Source of the DNA: CALLJL01 sp964627255
GTDB taxonomy: Bacteria > Acidobacteriota > Aminicenantia > Aminicenantales > CALLJL01
Direction: 5' to 3'
Length of the DNA stretch: 64,000 nt
Assembly: GCA_964627255.1 (NCBI GenBank)
Contig: CAZVIN010000083.1
Coordinates: 1-64,000 of the forward strand
The notes beneath the pieces are model-generated. The model did not search any database. It was not told where the DNA came from and worked only from the letters and a program-made list of their open reading frames with translations. Of the stretch, positions 46,206-55,650 are shown one piece after another (positions within the stretch are counted from its first letter, which is position 1; each line of letters starts with the position of its first letter). A program made the position numbers and the translations under genes.

Positions 46206-48611
46206 CTAACCAGCTTCTAAGAGCAGAAGCGAAACTGAATGATTACCCTCAGGCACGGTGAAAGATATTTCATCGCCTCGAAAGACCTGTCGAACCATGT
46301 TATCCAGAGATAGTTGATATTTTCCTTTTTTGATAAACTTTACCTTGATTTTTCTTTCGTTCAAGGTGTGAAGATTAAAGGAGACTTCGTTATCGCTGTA
46401 CAAAAACTGCCGGAAAACAGCTCCGCCGTTGGCCCGAATAATCTCTCTCCCCTCCTCGCGCAACAAAACTTTCCTTTTTGAGACCTCGACCTCATAATGG
46501 CGGTCTTGGATCGCCATCCTCGAAATTTTTCCCTCTTTTTCTGGAGCAATCATCCCGAAGCGAAACCCTTCCCAGGGCGTAAAATCAATGTACTCTTCCA
46601 GGCCGATTAAGGCAAAAAGCGGCCCCCAGCTCTGGAATTTCTGGCCGCCCGCCTCTCCCGTCCTGGAGTCAAAATTTTCGGGGCAAATCTGGAAAGTCTT
46701 CCAAGCTCGGAGGAAAAGGGCGGTGCTTTTCTTAGCAAATTCTGAGGCAATGGTATCAAAGCCATAGGCTTTGAGCCCTTGATAAACCAAATAATTGGTT
46801 GGCGGCCAGATTGTTCCCCGCCAGTATTGTTGGTCTTTGAAAGCCGGGTCATCGCGAGAAATAGTCGGCAGAACATATTCTCCCCAGAACTCTCGGGGGT
46901 TAAGAAGCCGGCGCACCAATTTTAGCGCCCTCTCTTCATCAGGAATCCGAGCTAAGAGCGGGTAAAAATTCGAGGCGGCTTTGCGCCGCGAAAATTGGCC
47001 GTTCCAGTGACGGTCAAAATAAAAGCCTTCGCTTTCATTCCAGAGATACTTGTTAATCAGGTCACGAAGTCGGTTGTATTCATTTATATATTCGTCATAC
47101 GCTCCGGGTTCCTGAAGGAAACGGGCTATTTGCGCTAAGGACCAAGCATCAAGAGCATAGAGACAATTAAGGTCAAGACAATTCATCGTCAAAGTATTGG
47201 TAGTCTCGCTAAAACCGGCTTCGTCCCAGTTGGGTAAATCATCTTGACCACTTTCCCACATGGCCCGTTGTTTGCCGCTGACATTTTCTTCCCACGTTGG
47301 AAATTTTCGGGCCAGCACCAGCTCCCCATCTGAGCCCCATTCTAAAAGGCCATCGTTATTACCATCACGGCGGGGAAGGCCGGATGTGCCTATTTCTGTC
47401 CAAAAGGCATGCCATTTTCTTAGATACGGGTAACAACGCCGAAGGAAATCAAAATCACCGCTCTTGAGGAATAATTTTAAAACTATATAGGCGCCAACAG
47501 GTGGCTGAGACCTATCGGGTGTGCCGTTATTGCGGCTTCTCCAGTTAGGTATATTGCCGTTAGGATATTGAGTCTCCAAAACTGCGGCCACGATTTGTTG
47601 AGCTGTATGGCTGCTTTCCACCGCAGCCTCTAAAGCGTTAAAAAAGGAATCCCACTCGAAAATAGTCCAATGGTCTGGTTGACCTTGCGGGTCCGGGAAA
47701 ATCCATTTACGCCCAGCTGGCGTATATAGTCGGTGGAAGCCCGCTTGGTAGAGCATCGTCCAGAAAATATTGTTGGTAATGGCCTCAGGCACCCCTTCAT
47801 ACAACCCTTCAATTTTAACCCGTTTTCTCAGATACCGGTCGGCCTCCTCATCTAAAAAAGAATCGATAGTTTTAGTGTTCCGGTAACGGTAAAGTCGCTT
47901 GCGAAGATAATCGGGGTCATTTTCGATGCCAGCCACAAAATGGAGGCTCGAGACATCATCCATGGAAAAAGATTGAATGGCTTCCGTTGGTTGGCGGGAA
48001 GATATAAGGATACCAGGACGGTCAGTCCATAAAAGATAATAAAGTCTGGGGTTTCCAGTACCTTCGCCTTGAACCTCGCCCGTTGGTAAGAGACGATAAG
48101 CGCCTTTTAGGTCCCAAGGAAAATAATGGATAAGATGGAGATTGATGAAAGAAGGTGCTTTTATCCGACCGACAACCGTCTTTTCATCCAGGCGAGACCA
48201 TTCCAAACTCAAAGTGGTCTTTTTAGGCGGCGGTTTGAGCAACAGGGGTGTTTCTGCCCCGCGCTGGAAAGGAAGCTGTAAATCGAGCTTCAAGCGAGCG
48301 TACTGACCATCGGGTGAGTGGGGACCAACTTCGGCAATTAGGTCAAGGAGGTCTAAATTATCCGCGGTTTGACCGTTTTTATTGACCCGAATCCGGAAGG
48401 CGAAACCTTGGTAAGAATTGGCCATGATGACTAATCCAGCCCAGGCCTTATTATCTAAGGCGCCAATGTAAACTTCTTTCCAGGGATAATAGATTTCGGC
48501 TAGAATAGGGGCGGCCAAAAAGAGGATAAAAGGGACTAAGAAAAAAGAAAAACGCCCATAGCTTCCAGAAAATGAAGAGGCATATGGTTTAACCCATTTT
48601 TTCTGGTTCAT
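46206..48611 (-). CDS. Exported GH63/MGH1-like alpha-glycosidase
   Basis: An 801-aa protein with an N-terminal signal or anchor (about residues 22-40). A beta-sandwich region is followed by an (alpha/alpha)6 barrel of the trehalase/GH63 type. Family segments are IFEWDSFFNAL (acid region), TQYPNGNIPNW, GNNDGLLEWGSD and YWRGTIWPPTNYLV. It should hydrolyse an alpha-glucosidic or mannosyl-glycerate-type bond outside the cytoplasm; the exact substrate is not predictable. A TTG at 48623 is an alternative start; the ATG at 48611 is preferred. A TTGATT-17-TAAATT promoter lies at 48629-48657. Confidence 0.82.
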   Translation of the reverse strand: MNQKKWVKPYASSFSGSYGRFSFFLVPFILFLAAPILAEIYYPWKEVYIGALDNKAWAGLVIMANSYQGFAFRIRVNKNGQTADNLDLLDLIAEVGPHSPDGQYARLKLDLQLPFQRGAETPLLLKPPPKKTTLSLEWSRLDEKTVVGRIKAPSFINLHLIHYFPWDLKGAYRLLPTGEVQGEGTGNPRLYYLLWTDRPGILISSRQPTEAIQSFSMDDVSSLHFVAGIENDPDYLRKRLYRYRNTKTIDSFLDEEADRYLRKRVKIEGLYEGVPEAITNNIFWTMLYQAGFHRLYTPAGRKWIFPDPQGQPDHWTIFEWDSFFNALEAAVESSHTAQQIVAAVLETQYPNGNIPNWRSRNNGTPDRSQPPVGAYIVLKLFLKSGDFDFLRRCYPYLRKWHAFWTEIGTSGLPRRDGNNDGLLEWGSDGELVLARKFPTWEENVSGKQRAMWESGQDDLPNWDEAGFSETTNTLTMNCLDLNCLYALDAWSLAQIARFLQEPGAYDEYINEYNRLRDLINKYLWNESEGFYFDRHWNGQFSRRKAASNFYPLLARIPDEERALKLVRRLLNPREFWGEYVLPTISRDDPAFKDQQYWRGTIWPPTNYLVYQGLKAYGFDTIASEFAKKSTALFLRAWKTFQICPENFDSRTGEAGGQKFQSWGPLFALIGLEEYIDFTPWEGFRFGMIAPEKEGKISRMAIQDRHYEVEVSKRKVLLREEGREIIRANGGAVFRQFLYSDNEVSFNLHTLNERKIKVKFIKKGKYQLSLDNMVRQVFRGDEISFTVPEGNHSVSLLLLEAG

Positions 48612-48671
48612 TTTTAAGAACAAGTAAAAATTTAAGCGATTTAAAGGAATAAATCAATCAACCTGATAGAT

Positions 48672-49703
48672 TTAGCCGCGGTCAAGCCTTTTTAAGCCAT
48701 ACTGGCGAGCCCAGGAGAGGGCTTCCTCAAATTCTTCTCTTTTGAGCCGCCGAGCAATAGCCGGAAATTCCTTCGCTCGGTGTTCTGGACGGTATTGGTT
48801 CATGAGGTTGACATAGGTGTTAGTTGATAATTCTTCGGCGATGAACTTGATTACCTCCTTGGTTCCAGAAACGCCGTTGGGTAAAACAAGATGGCGCAGC
48901 ATTAAGCCGCGCTTAGCCAGTCCCTTCTCATCAGTAACTAAATTCCCTACCTGTCGATGCATTTCTTTTATTGCGAGTTTAGCATAATGGGGATAATTAT
49001 AAGCTCCCTCCGAGTATCGAGCCGCCTCAGAGGGGTTGCTGTATTTTAGGTCGGGAAGATAGATATCGACAAGGCCATCTAACAGCTCAATCACCTCCGG
49101 GTTATCATAGCCTCCAGTATTATAGACCAAAGGGAGCTTGAGGCCTCTTTGGCAGGCGATACGGACGGCGCGAACAATGTTCGGAACGTAGTGTGTGGGA
49201 GTGACTAAGTTGATATTATGGCAGCCAAAACCCTGAACCCGGAGCATAATTTCCGCCAGTTGTCCATCGCTAATTTCTACCCCTTCGCCTTGAATACTGA
49301 TAGTATAGTTCTGACAGAAAACGCAACGCAGGCTGCAATTGGAAAAGAAAATGGTGCCTGACCCGCCTCGACCCACTAAAGGCGTTTCTTCGCCGAAATG
49401 AGGGAAGGCGCTCGAGACCTTGACTTTTGAACTGGCCTGGCAGACGCCAGTTTGGCCTCGATTTCTATTTACCCGACAATTGCGGGGGCATAGATAACAG
49501 TTATCATAAAAGGCCATCAAGGCCTCAACTCTCTCCTTCAGAATCCCCTCGTGCTCCGCTTGAAGATAAGCTGGATAAAGAGTATTGGGTTTTTCCTGGT
49601 CGGAACCCGGGAAAAGGTTTGTTCCTTTCAAATAATTATTTATTGGCCAAAAAAGAACGCTCGAAGCACAAATAGCCGTCTCCAGAAATTCTCTTCTTTT
49701 CAT
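48672..49703 (-). CDS. PflX-like radical SAM protein with Tat-like signal
   Basis: A 343-aa radical SAM protein. The cluster motif CxxxCxxC is Cys123, Cys127 and Cys130 (CSLRCVFC). N-terminal Cys pairs (CYLCPRNC, VCQA) precede it, as in the COG1313/PflX group. The N-terminus, KRREFLETAICASSVLFW, looks like a Tat signal (RRxFL followed by a hydrophobic run), which is unusual for a radical SAM enzyme. Family function is unknown. A TTGACA box with an AT-rich -10 lies at 49717-49744. Confidence 0.8.
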   Translation of the reverse strand: MKRREFLETAICASSVLFWPINNYLKGTNLFPGSDQEKPNTLYPAYLQAEHEGILKERVEALMAFYDNCYLCPRNCRVNRNRGQTGVCQASSKVKVSSAFPHFGEETPLVGRGGSGTIFFSNCSLRCVFCQNYTISIQGEGVEISDGQLAEIMLRVQGFGCHNINLVTPTHYVPNIVRAVRIACQRGLKLPLVYNTGGYDNPEVIELLDGLVDIYLPDLKYSNPSEAARYSEGAYNYPHYAKLAIKEMHRQVGNLVTDEKGLAKRGLMLRHLVLPNGVSGTKEVIKFIAEELSTNTYVNLMNQYRPEHRAKEFPAIARRLKREEFEEALSWARQYGLKRLDRG

Positions 49704-49799
49704 TGCCCCTATTCTTATTATGTCTTTATTTTTTTTCTTGTCAACTTTACCCAGCCTCTTCCTAAAAAGCAGGGGGGGGCAACGCGTTTAATCTCAACC

Positions 49800-51113
49800 T
49801 CAGGCGGGAAGACCAGATTTAATATAGTGGCTGACAACTTCGATGAAATAATCGAGCTCTTGGAGAGTGGTATAAATGGAAGGAGTTATCCGCATGAATT
49901 GAACACCATCAGGAAGAACTCCGGCGGTAGTGTGAATCTTGTGCTTTTCCATTAAGACTTGGGAGAGACGGACGAGGTCCATCTTTTCTATAGTAAAGGA
50001 GCCCAAACCGCAGGCCATTTTAGGGTCGAAAGAGGTTAGAACTCTTACCCCTGGTAATTTTGCCAGAGCTCGGCTCCAATAATTCTTTAAATAGCGCAGC
50101 CTTTCTTCCTTCCTTTTTGGCCCGAGGCTATGATGGAAAGTCAGGGCCTCGCCGATGGCCAACCAGATTGGTTCGGGATGGGTGCCGTAGTGCTCGAATT
50201 TCCGAATATCATCGCCCTGCGGCTCAGGAGCGGGAAAGAGGGGCCAGATTTTCTTAATTTTTTCTTTCTTAACGAAGAGAAAGCCCGTGCCGATTGGCGC
50301 CATCATCCATTTATGTAAGTTGGCGCCGTAAATATCACAATCCAGGTCTTTCTGTTGATAAACAAAATGGCCAAAAGAGTGCGCGCCGTCAATAACCACC
50401 TCGACCCCTTTTTCGCGGGCTAATTGGCAGATGTCGCGAACCGGAAAAATCTGACCGGTTAGGTTCGTGATGTGGCAGACCAGAATCATCTTAGTGCGAG
50501 GCGTAATGTTCTGAGCAAAACAGTCGACGAGCTCTTTCATGCTGGGAGGCGGATAGGGAAAGGGAACAAGCTTAACCTTGACCCCTTCCCTTTTTTCCCG
50601 CTGAAACAAGGCGTTTTTCATCGACGGGTAGTCATGAGTCGTGGTGATTATTTCATCCCCTGGTTTGAGGTCAAGGCCGAGTAATGCAATCTGCAGACTT
50701 TCCGTCACGTTCCTGGTGATGGCAATCTCTTCCGGCGAGCAGCCAAAGGTTTCGGCAATCTTAGCTCGGATTAGCTCGCGGCGGGGCCGAATGTATCCCC
50801 AGGAGTTGGCTGTCGGTGCGGCATTAGCAAAATCGAGATAGCGATGAAGAGCGGACATTACCATCCGGGGAGCGGGATGGACGCCGCCATTATTCAGGTT
50901 GATCATACTCCGGTCAACATCAAAGGCTTCCTGAACCTGAAACCAGAAGCTTTCATCTTTCGCCACTTCAGCCGGGTCCAGGTTTTCTATTTCAGCGAGT
51001 TTAGCCTCAAGAGAGGAGGCCTCAGTATCTTTTCTTATGCCCCAGAGTCCTAAGCTTCCTAAGGCGGCGCCAAAACCCTTAATAAAAGACCGGCGGTCAG
51101 TTTTTAGATTCAT
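49800..51113 (-). CDS. Tat-exported class V PLP enzyme (isopenicillin-N-epimerase-like)
   Basis: A 437-aa fold-type-I PLP protein. The N-terminus has a Tat signal (DRRSFIKGFGAALGSLGLWG). The PLP Asp is in VVIDGAHSFG and the Schiff-base Lys in ANLHKWMMAP. NNGGVHPAP and ITRNVTESLQ segments match the isopenicillin-N-epimerase/CsdB-like group, whose natural substrates are mostly unknown. AAAGGAG precedes the ATG. PLP enzymes usually act in the cytoplasm, so export after cofactor loading is implied. Confidence 0.85.
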   Translation of the reverse strand: MNLKTDRRSFIKGFGAALGSLGLWGIRKDTEASSLEAKLAEIENLDPAEVAKDESFWFQVQEAFDVDRSMINLNNGGVHPAPRMVMSALHRYLDFANAAPTANSWGYIRPRRELIRAKIAETFGCSPEEIAITRNVTESLQIALLGLDLKPGDEIITTTHDYPSMKNALFQREKREGVKVKLVPFPYPPPSMKELVDCFAQNITPRTKMILVCHITNLTGQIFPVRDICQLAREKGVEVVIDGAHSFGHFVYQQKDLDCDIYGANLHKWMMAPIGTGFLFVKKEKIKKIWPLFPAPEPQGDDIRKFEHYGTHPEPIWLAIGEALTFHHSLGPKRKEERLRYLKNYWSRALAKLPGVRVLTSFDPKMACGLGSFTIEKMDLVRLSQVLMEKHKIHTTAGVLPDGVQFMRITPSIYTTLQELDYFIEVVSHYIKSGLPA

Positions 51114-51581
51114 ATTTTACTCCTTTCTTCGTATTTGCCTATTGCTATCTCACACCTTCTCGCTTCTGTCAATTATTTTTCGGCTCTTTCGCAAAAGCAA
51201 TAGCGACCTGTAAGGCTCATTTTGGGAGCGATTATTTTAATTACAAGGCGGTCTTATATTTTAAGCTGGCCATGAAGCCCTTTTAAACTGGAAGGGATTT
51301 TATCATTCTTTTTTAATTGGTCTTGGATAAAACGCTCTAAAAACCTCCTTTTTCCGCGCTCCAAGAGCTCTCTTAGGTAGAAAAAGTTAATATATTCATA
51401 GTAAAGACGCGCCGCAACCAACCCCCTTTTTGATGAAGAATCTTAGTCGATTGACCGGATGATATCAAAAAAATGATTCATTTTGTCCTCGATTATAAGG
51501 AGAAAACAGACGAATTCCTTGCCCTCGGAATCCTCAGCCGTCATTGTTTTTCTCTTAAGCCTTGCTTCAGCTCGTGCTAAG
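51114..51581. other. Intergenic gap, no gene seen
   Basis: AT-rich divergent region between the PLP enzyme and the DUF362 gene. A 71-aa open frame near 51483 overlaps the DUF362 start and has no supporting features. Nothing else is recognised. Confidence 0.5.
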
Positions 51582-51610
51582 TTGTCTTTTGGTCTTCGCC
51601 TGGCTAAAAT
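51582..51610 (+). promoter_or_regulatory. Promoter of the DUF362 gene (very short leader)
   Basis: TTGTCT and TAAAAT are spaced by 17 nt. The -10 box ends 12 nt before the ATG, predicting a leader of about five nucleotides without a ribosome binding site. Confidence 0.5.
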
Positions 51611-51622
51611 TAGATTTTATTC

Positions 51623-52795
51623 ATGGCGATTGTGGCTGTTTCTCGAACAACTTCTTATGAGTCTCGAGCTATCGCTTCCTCCTTGGAAAGAAATTTAAAC
51701 CTCGTTGCCGATTTGGAGACGCTCTTTCGAGGCAACGTGCGAGTTTTCGTCAAGGTAAACCTGCTTTCGCCTTTTTCTCCAGCGGAACGGGCCATATATA
51801 CGCATCCGGTTTTGGTTCGGGAGGTAATTAAGATTCTAAAAAATTGGAATATGTCGATTTATGTCGGCGATGACGTGGAGCGACGGCCAGGAGACCCTTT
51901 TTCTGCCTGCGGGTTAAAGGAAGCGCTAAGTGACTTAGAGGTTGAATTGACTAATTTAAAAGAGAGAGGGTTTGCGGAGGTGCGAGTAGCGGGAAAAGTT
52001 TTGGAAAAAATATATTTTTCCAGAGAGGCTTTGGAGGCGGATGTGGTTATTAACTTGCCGAAATTAAAGACACATTCATTTACTCTTTATACCGGAGCGA
52101 TAAAAAACCTGTTCGGGCTCATTCCCCATGGTCTGAGGCTCAAATGTCACCGAGAACATATCTGGAATGAGGATTTTTCCCAGGCCCTGGTGGATATATT
52201 TTCTATCCGGCCGCCTGATTTAAATATCATGGATGCGGTCGTAGCGATGGAGGGAGAAGGCCCGTCTTCTGGCGACCCCAGGGCTGTTAACCTGCTTCTG
52301 AGCAGCCGGGACGCTGTGGCCTTAGACGCGGTTGCCGGAAAAATTATCGGCCTTGAACCCAACCAGGTTTTTACTACCTTCCAGGCCTATCATCGGGGCT
52401 TGGGAGTTGGCGACCTGGACTTGATTCAAACAAAAGGAGAAAGACTGACCGAAGTTCTGGTTCCGGACTTTAGGTTATCCGCGGTAGCTGTTAGCCTTTT
52501 TCGCCGCCACTGGCCTTCCTTTCTTTATGCTTATTTCCAGGAACAACTGGCCTTTGTTCCCGAGATAAAAAAAGGTGTCTGTACTGGTTGCGGTGATTGT
52601 CACCGAGCCTGTCCGGCGGAAGCTATTAGCCTCATTCAAGAAAGAGCCTGGATTAACGAAGCAAAATGTATCCATTGCCTTTGCTGCCAAGAAATTTGTG
52701 CCCATAATTCGGTAAAGCTCAAGCAAAAACCTGTTGGCCGGGCCATTCGAGCCGCGGCTAAGCTGTGGCGCCGCACCCGTTCCCTTGTTTCTTAA
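51623..52795 (+). CDS. DUF362 protein fused to a two-cluster ferredoxin domain
   Basis: A 390-aa protein. The N-terminal DUF362 domain (about residues 1-300; VFVKVNLLSPFSP, NLPKLKTHSFTLYTGAIKNLFGLIP and DLNIMDAVVAMEGEGP) is followed by a ferredoxin module (about 315-375). The module has two 4Fe-4S motifs: CTGCGDCHRACP and CIHCLCCQEIC. Such proteins are frequent in anaerobes; their reaction is unknown, though electron transfer is implied. Cytoplasmic, no signal peptide. Confidence 0.88.
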   Translation: MAIVAVSRTTSYESRAIASSLERNLNLVADLETLFRGNVRVFVKVNLLSPFSPAERAIYTHPVLVREVIKILKNWNMSIYVGDDVERRPGDPFSACGLKEALSDLEVELTNLKERGFAEVRVAGKVLEKIYFSREALEADVVINLPKLKTHSFTLYTGAIKNLFGLIPHGLRLKCHREHIWNEDFSQALVDIFSIRPPDLNIMDAVVAMEGEGPSSGDPRAVNLLLSSRDAVALDAVAGKIIGLEPNQVFTTFQAYHRGLGVGDLDLIQTKGERLTEVLVPDFRLSAVAVSLFRRHWPSFLYAYFQEQLAFVPEIKKGVCTGCGDCHRACPAEAISLIQERAWINEAKCIHCLCCQEICAHNSVKLKQKPVGRAIRAAAKLWRRTRSLVS

Positions 52796-53461
52796 TTAAA
52801 TCAAACTGGCCCGCCGTTGCTTTTAGAAAGTATTTGGGGAACCAAATTCTGTTTCCAAAACTCGATAGAATTATATTGCCCGGCAAGAAATCTCGGAGAT
52901 TAGGGATAATATCATTTCTTTGTTTTCTTCTGGTCTGAGCGAGGCTGAGCGGTAAGCCCGGCACGAGGTAAGCGACCATTGCCAAATCGGTGACGCCTTA
53001 CCTATTTACCTGATTTTCACCTGATTTTAGAAAAATTGGTGACGGCTTAGCGACTAGCCTGATTTTTGCCTATTTTTTGTTTCAATTTTTGCCTCTTTCC
53101 TATTTTGAGGCTTTGATTGAGGGATAAGCCGGCGATGCCGGAAGCTATCACGAATGGTTTCGGATTTAAAATAGGCGACATCAAAAGTATTTACCTAATG
53201 TTTTATTTTTATCCTTTTCTTCCCTCCACTTTTTTAGGCGAGGTTGAAGGATAGGCGACGTAGCCAAGGCCACTAGAAAAAATTTGGCTTTTCTGAATGG
53301 GCCTTCGACGGAACCTCTGGCCCCCAGGGTATCTTAATCTAAGGAGGTTAAAGGAAGTAGCTAAGAGGGGCGAAGGGAAAAGACAAACAAGGCCAAAGGT
53401 GCGGGGGTTGTGTCTTCGACTGAAGTGGAAAGTTCCGCCAGGGCTGGAAAAAATTCAAAGA
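52796..53461. other. Intergenic region with a tandem duplicate
   Basis: Two adjacent units of about 47 nt (52984-53030 and 53033-53079) share GGTGACG.CTTA and CCTGATTTT. Later stretches repeat TAGGCGAC/TAAGCGAC. A 62-codon plus-strand frame at 53297-53485 has no recognisable content and is probably not a gene. Confidence 0.45.
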
Positions 53462-54109
53462 TTAAAAGCTGACTTGGAAGCCTAAGCGGTAAAGATAAGG
53501 GGTAAATCTAAAAGCCTCGCTTCTCTTAATGGTTCCCAGGTTTAAGTCGACAAGGGTGGTCTCTATTTTCAGGGAAGTTTGGAAGCGCTCGAAGAGAATC
53601 CAGACTTTAGCCCGCGGAGAAAGATGAAACAAGAGTCCTGGTCCCGCTTCCCAGGCGAAATTTCCTTTGATTTTCTTGCTGAACTTAATTATTTCGGGAA
53701 TAGTTATCAAGTCTCTTTGGTCAAACCGATACTGAGAAAAAATGTAGCCACCTCCAAGGGATATTACTGGCGAAACGAAATAACGAGGTAAGAGAAGGAA
53801 ATAAAAACCTGTAGTTAGGGGCGAAAGTGTCAGCCGTCCGGTTATAAGGCGAGGGTCCTGAGCGGAAATTTGAAAACCCCACCGGCTAAAATTTAGAAAA
53901 AAAGCGAAGTGCTGGCTAAGAGGAAAGACAGCCCCGAAACCTGCGGCCCAATTGTCTTGCCAGCCAGTTTGCCTCGAATTAACCCGCGAGAAGTCGATAA
54001 AAAGAGACGAACGACTATAACTATATCCCTTAGCCAGAGGAGAAAATAGAAAGAAAGCCATAAGCAAGGGGGGGAGAGAGATTGAAAAAAGCTTTTTTAT
54101 GCGTTTCAT
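53462..54109 (-). CDS. Small outer-membrane beta-barrel protein
   Basis: A 215-aa protein with a signal peptide (about residues 3-27) and alternating aromatic/polar beta-strands, ending in FQVSF, a typical barrel C-terminus. It resembles PEP-CTERM-free small outer-membrane barrels in general; no specific family recognised. The frame opens at 54154, but a promoter with its -10 box 6 nt upstream fixes the ATG at 54109 as the leaderless start. Confidence 0.65.
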   Translation of the reverse strand: MKRIKKLFSISLPPLLMAFFLFSPLAKGYSYSRSSLFIDFSRVNSRQTGWQDNWAAGFGAVFPLSQHFAFFLNFSRWGFQISAQDPRLITGRLTLSPLTTGFYFLLLPRYFVSPVISLGGGYIFSQYRFDQRDLITIPEIIKFSKKIKGNFAWEAGPGLLFHLSPRAKVWILFERFQTSLKIETTLVDLNLGTIKRSEAFRFTPYLYRLGFQVSF

Positions 54110-54115
54110 ATCTCT

Positions 54116-54144
54116 AATATGAAAATAATAAACAGACTTGTCAA
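54116..54144 (-). promoter_or_regulatory. Promoter of the beta-barrel gene (leaderless)
   Basis: Consensus TTGACA and CATATT on the minus strand are spaced by 17 nt. The -10 box ends 6 nt before the ATG at 54109. Confidence 0.6.
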
Positions 54145-54400
54145 CAAAGGACAAATTTCTGAATTACTCTTATTTTTGCCCAATTTAAAGCAAAAGTCGC
54201 CAATTCTTAGGTTTTGTCGATAAAATGCCCTAACTTTGCTTGTAGGGTAGTCTCAATGTTTTCTTGAAGTCTTTATGTCATGAGAGTCCGGCTGGCTTTT
54301 TAATGAGGGAAGCGGTGGATGCGTGTCCTTAACTTTGGAGCAAAGGCCGGTTCTAAGTGGGTCAAGCTGACTCGTTAAGTTTTGTTTCTTCCCGCTGAAG
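54145..54400. other. Divergent intergenic gap
   Basis: Sequence between the barrel-gene promoter and the M20-gene promoter, part of a 342-nt gene-free stretch. No RNA or ORF is recognised. Confidence 0.45.
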
Positions 54401-54430
54401 TTGCAATTTAACCACAAAACATTTTATTAT
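54401..54430 (+). promoter_or_regulatory. Candidate promoter of the M20 peptidase gene
   Basis: TTGCAA and TATTAT are spaced by 18 nt, followed by a GAGGAGGT ribosome binding site 4 nt before the ATG at 54452. This gene has a normal leader, unlike the leaderless genes nearby. Confidence 0.45.
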
Positions 54431-54451
54431 TCTTATTCACGAGGAGGTATT

Positions 54452-55582
54452 ATGGATTTTAGATTTTATTTTCGGTCGCGTCAGGGAGAAATGGTTCAGC
54501 TCCTCAAAGAATTGGTCAGCCGAGAATCACCAACCCAGGATAAAAAAGCCGTCGATGCCTGCTCCTCCTTCTTGGTTGGCGAGTTTAAAAAAATTGGTTG
54601 CCGGATAACGCGGCTGCCACAAACGGACGTGGGCGATTTTTATTTAATTCAATTCCCGCCGAAAATAAAAAGCAAACAAAATCTCCCTCTTCTTATTCTG
54701 ACTCACATCGATACAGTCTGGCCCGTAGGGCAACTGAACAAGATGCCCTTTTATTTTTCAGGTGACAGAATTTATGGCCCTGGGACATTGGACATGAAAG
54801 CGGGGCTGGTGATGGCTTTTTCAGCCATAAAGGCCTTAGCTGACTTGAACTTACAGCCAAATCTTCCGGTTTCTATTTTCATCAATTCGGCCGAAGAAAC
54901 TGGTCATAAAGAAGCTCATGAGGTGATCTTAAAACTGGCGAAACAGGCCGTTTATGTCCTTTGCCTTGAACCAGCCCTCCCAGGCGGGGGCCTGAAGACT
55001 CAACGCAAGGGAAGAGTGGTGGTGAGGCTCGAGGTGAAGGGAAAGGCGGCTCATGCCGGCACCCCAGAAAAAGGCGTCAACGCCATCGACGAGCTTTTAG
55101 CCCAGCTGCGAAAAATAAAGCAACTCGAGAAGGGCGGTGTAACGGCTAATGTCGGGCTTATCGGTGGGGGGGAAAAAGCGAATATTGTGCCTGAGAAAGC
55201 CTGGGCGGTGGTCGATTTCCGCTTCTGGACTAATTCCCAGAAGAACAAAATCATTAATTTTTTCCGCAATCGAGAACCCTTTCTGGCCGGAGCAAAGGTT
55301 AAGTATTTTCAGGAGAGCTTTACCCCTCCCTTAGAAAAGACTAAGACTTCGAGCCAATTTTTCCAGCGGGTTAAGGTTATTGCTCAAGGTTTGGGTCTGC
55401 AACTGACTGAAGGTAAGACCGGTGGGGGCTCGGACGCGTCTATTGCCTCAATGACTGGTGTTCCCACCTTAGACGGACTCGGACCTGACGGTGATGGCAT
55501 CCACGCTCAACATGAACACTTATTGCTGCCTTCTTTAATTGAAAGGACTGCCCTTTTGACAGAGATTCTTCGCCAGCTTTAA
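54452..55582 (+). CDS. M20-family metallopeptidase (CPG2/glutamate-carboxypeptidase-like)
   Basis: A 376-aa binuclear zinc peptidase. Metal and catalytic motifs: LTHIDTVWP (His, Asp), GPGTLDMKAG (Asp), NSAEETGHKEA (catalytic Glu and metal Glu), and the C-terminal DGDGIHAQHEH (His). The dimerisation domain lies at about 175-285. No signal peptide, so cytoplasmic. It probably releases an amino acid from a small peptide or N-acyl amino acid. Start fixed by a perfect GAGGAGGT site; the longer frame from 54401 overlaps the promoter. Confidence 0.9.
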   Translation: MDFRFYFRSRQGEMVQLLKELVSRESPTQDKKAVDACSSFLVGEFKKIGCRITRLPQTDVGDFYLIQFPPKIKSKQNLPLLILTHIDTVWPVGQLNKMPFYFSGDRIYGPGTLDMKAGLVMAFSAIKALADLNLQPNLPVSIFINSAEETGHKEAHEVILKLAKQAVYVLCLEPALPGGGLKTQRKGRVVVRLEVKGKAAHAGTPEKGVNAIDELLAQLRKIKQLEKGGVTANVGLIGGGEKANIVPEKAWAVVDFRFWTNSQKNKIINFFRNREPFLAGAKVKYFQESFTPPLEKTKTSSQFFQRVKVIAQGLGLQLTEGKTGGGSDASIASMTGVPTLDGLGPDGDGIHAQHEHLLLPSLIERTALLTEILRQL

Positions 55583-55650
55583 TTGACTCCTATCTCTCAA
55601 ATCTGATAATTTAAACGGGAAGATTTATAATATAAAAGGAGGAATTATTG

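Noticed and set aside
51483..51698. 71-codon frame before the DUF362 gene
   Set aside because: It overlaps the DUF362 start in another frame and crosses its promoter; no supporting features.
53297..53485. 62-codon frame rich in Arg/Lys
   Set aside because: No upstream ribosome binding site, no domain, and it runs into the end of the convergent barrel gene.
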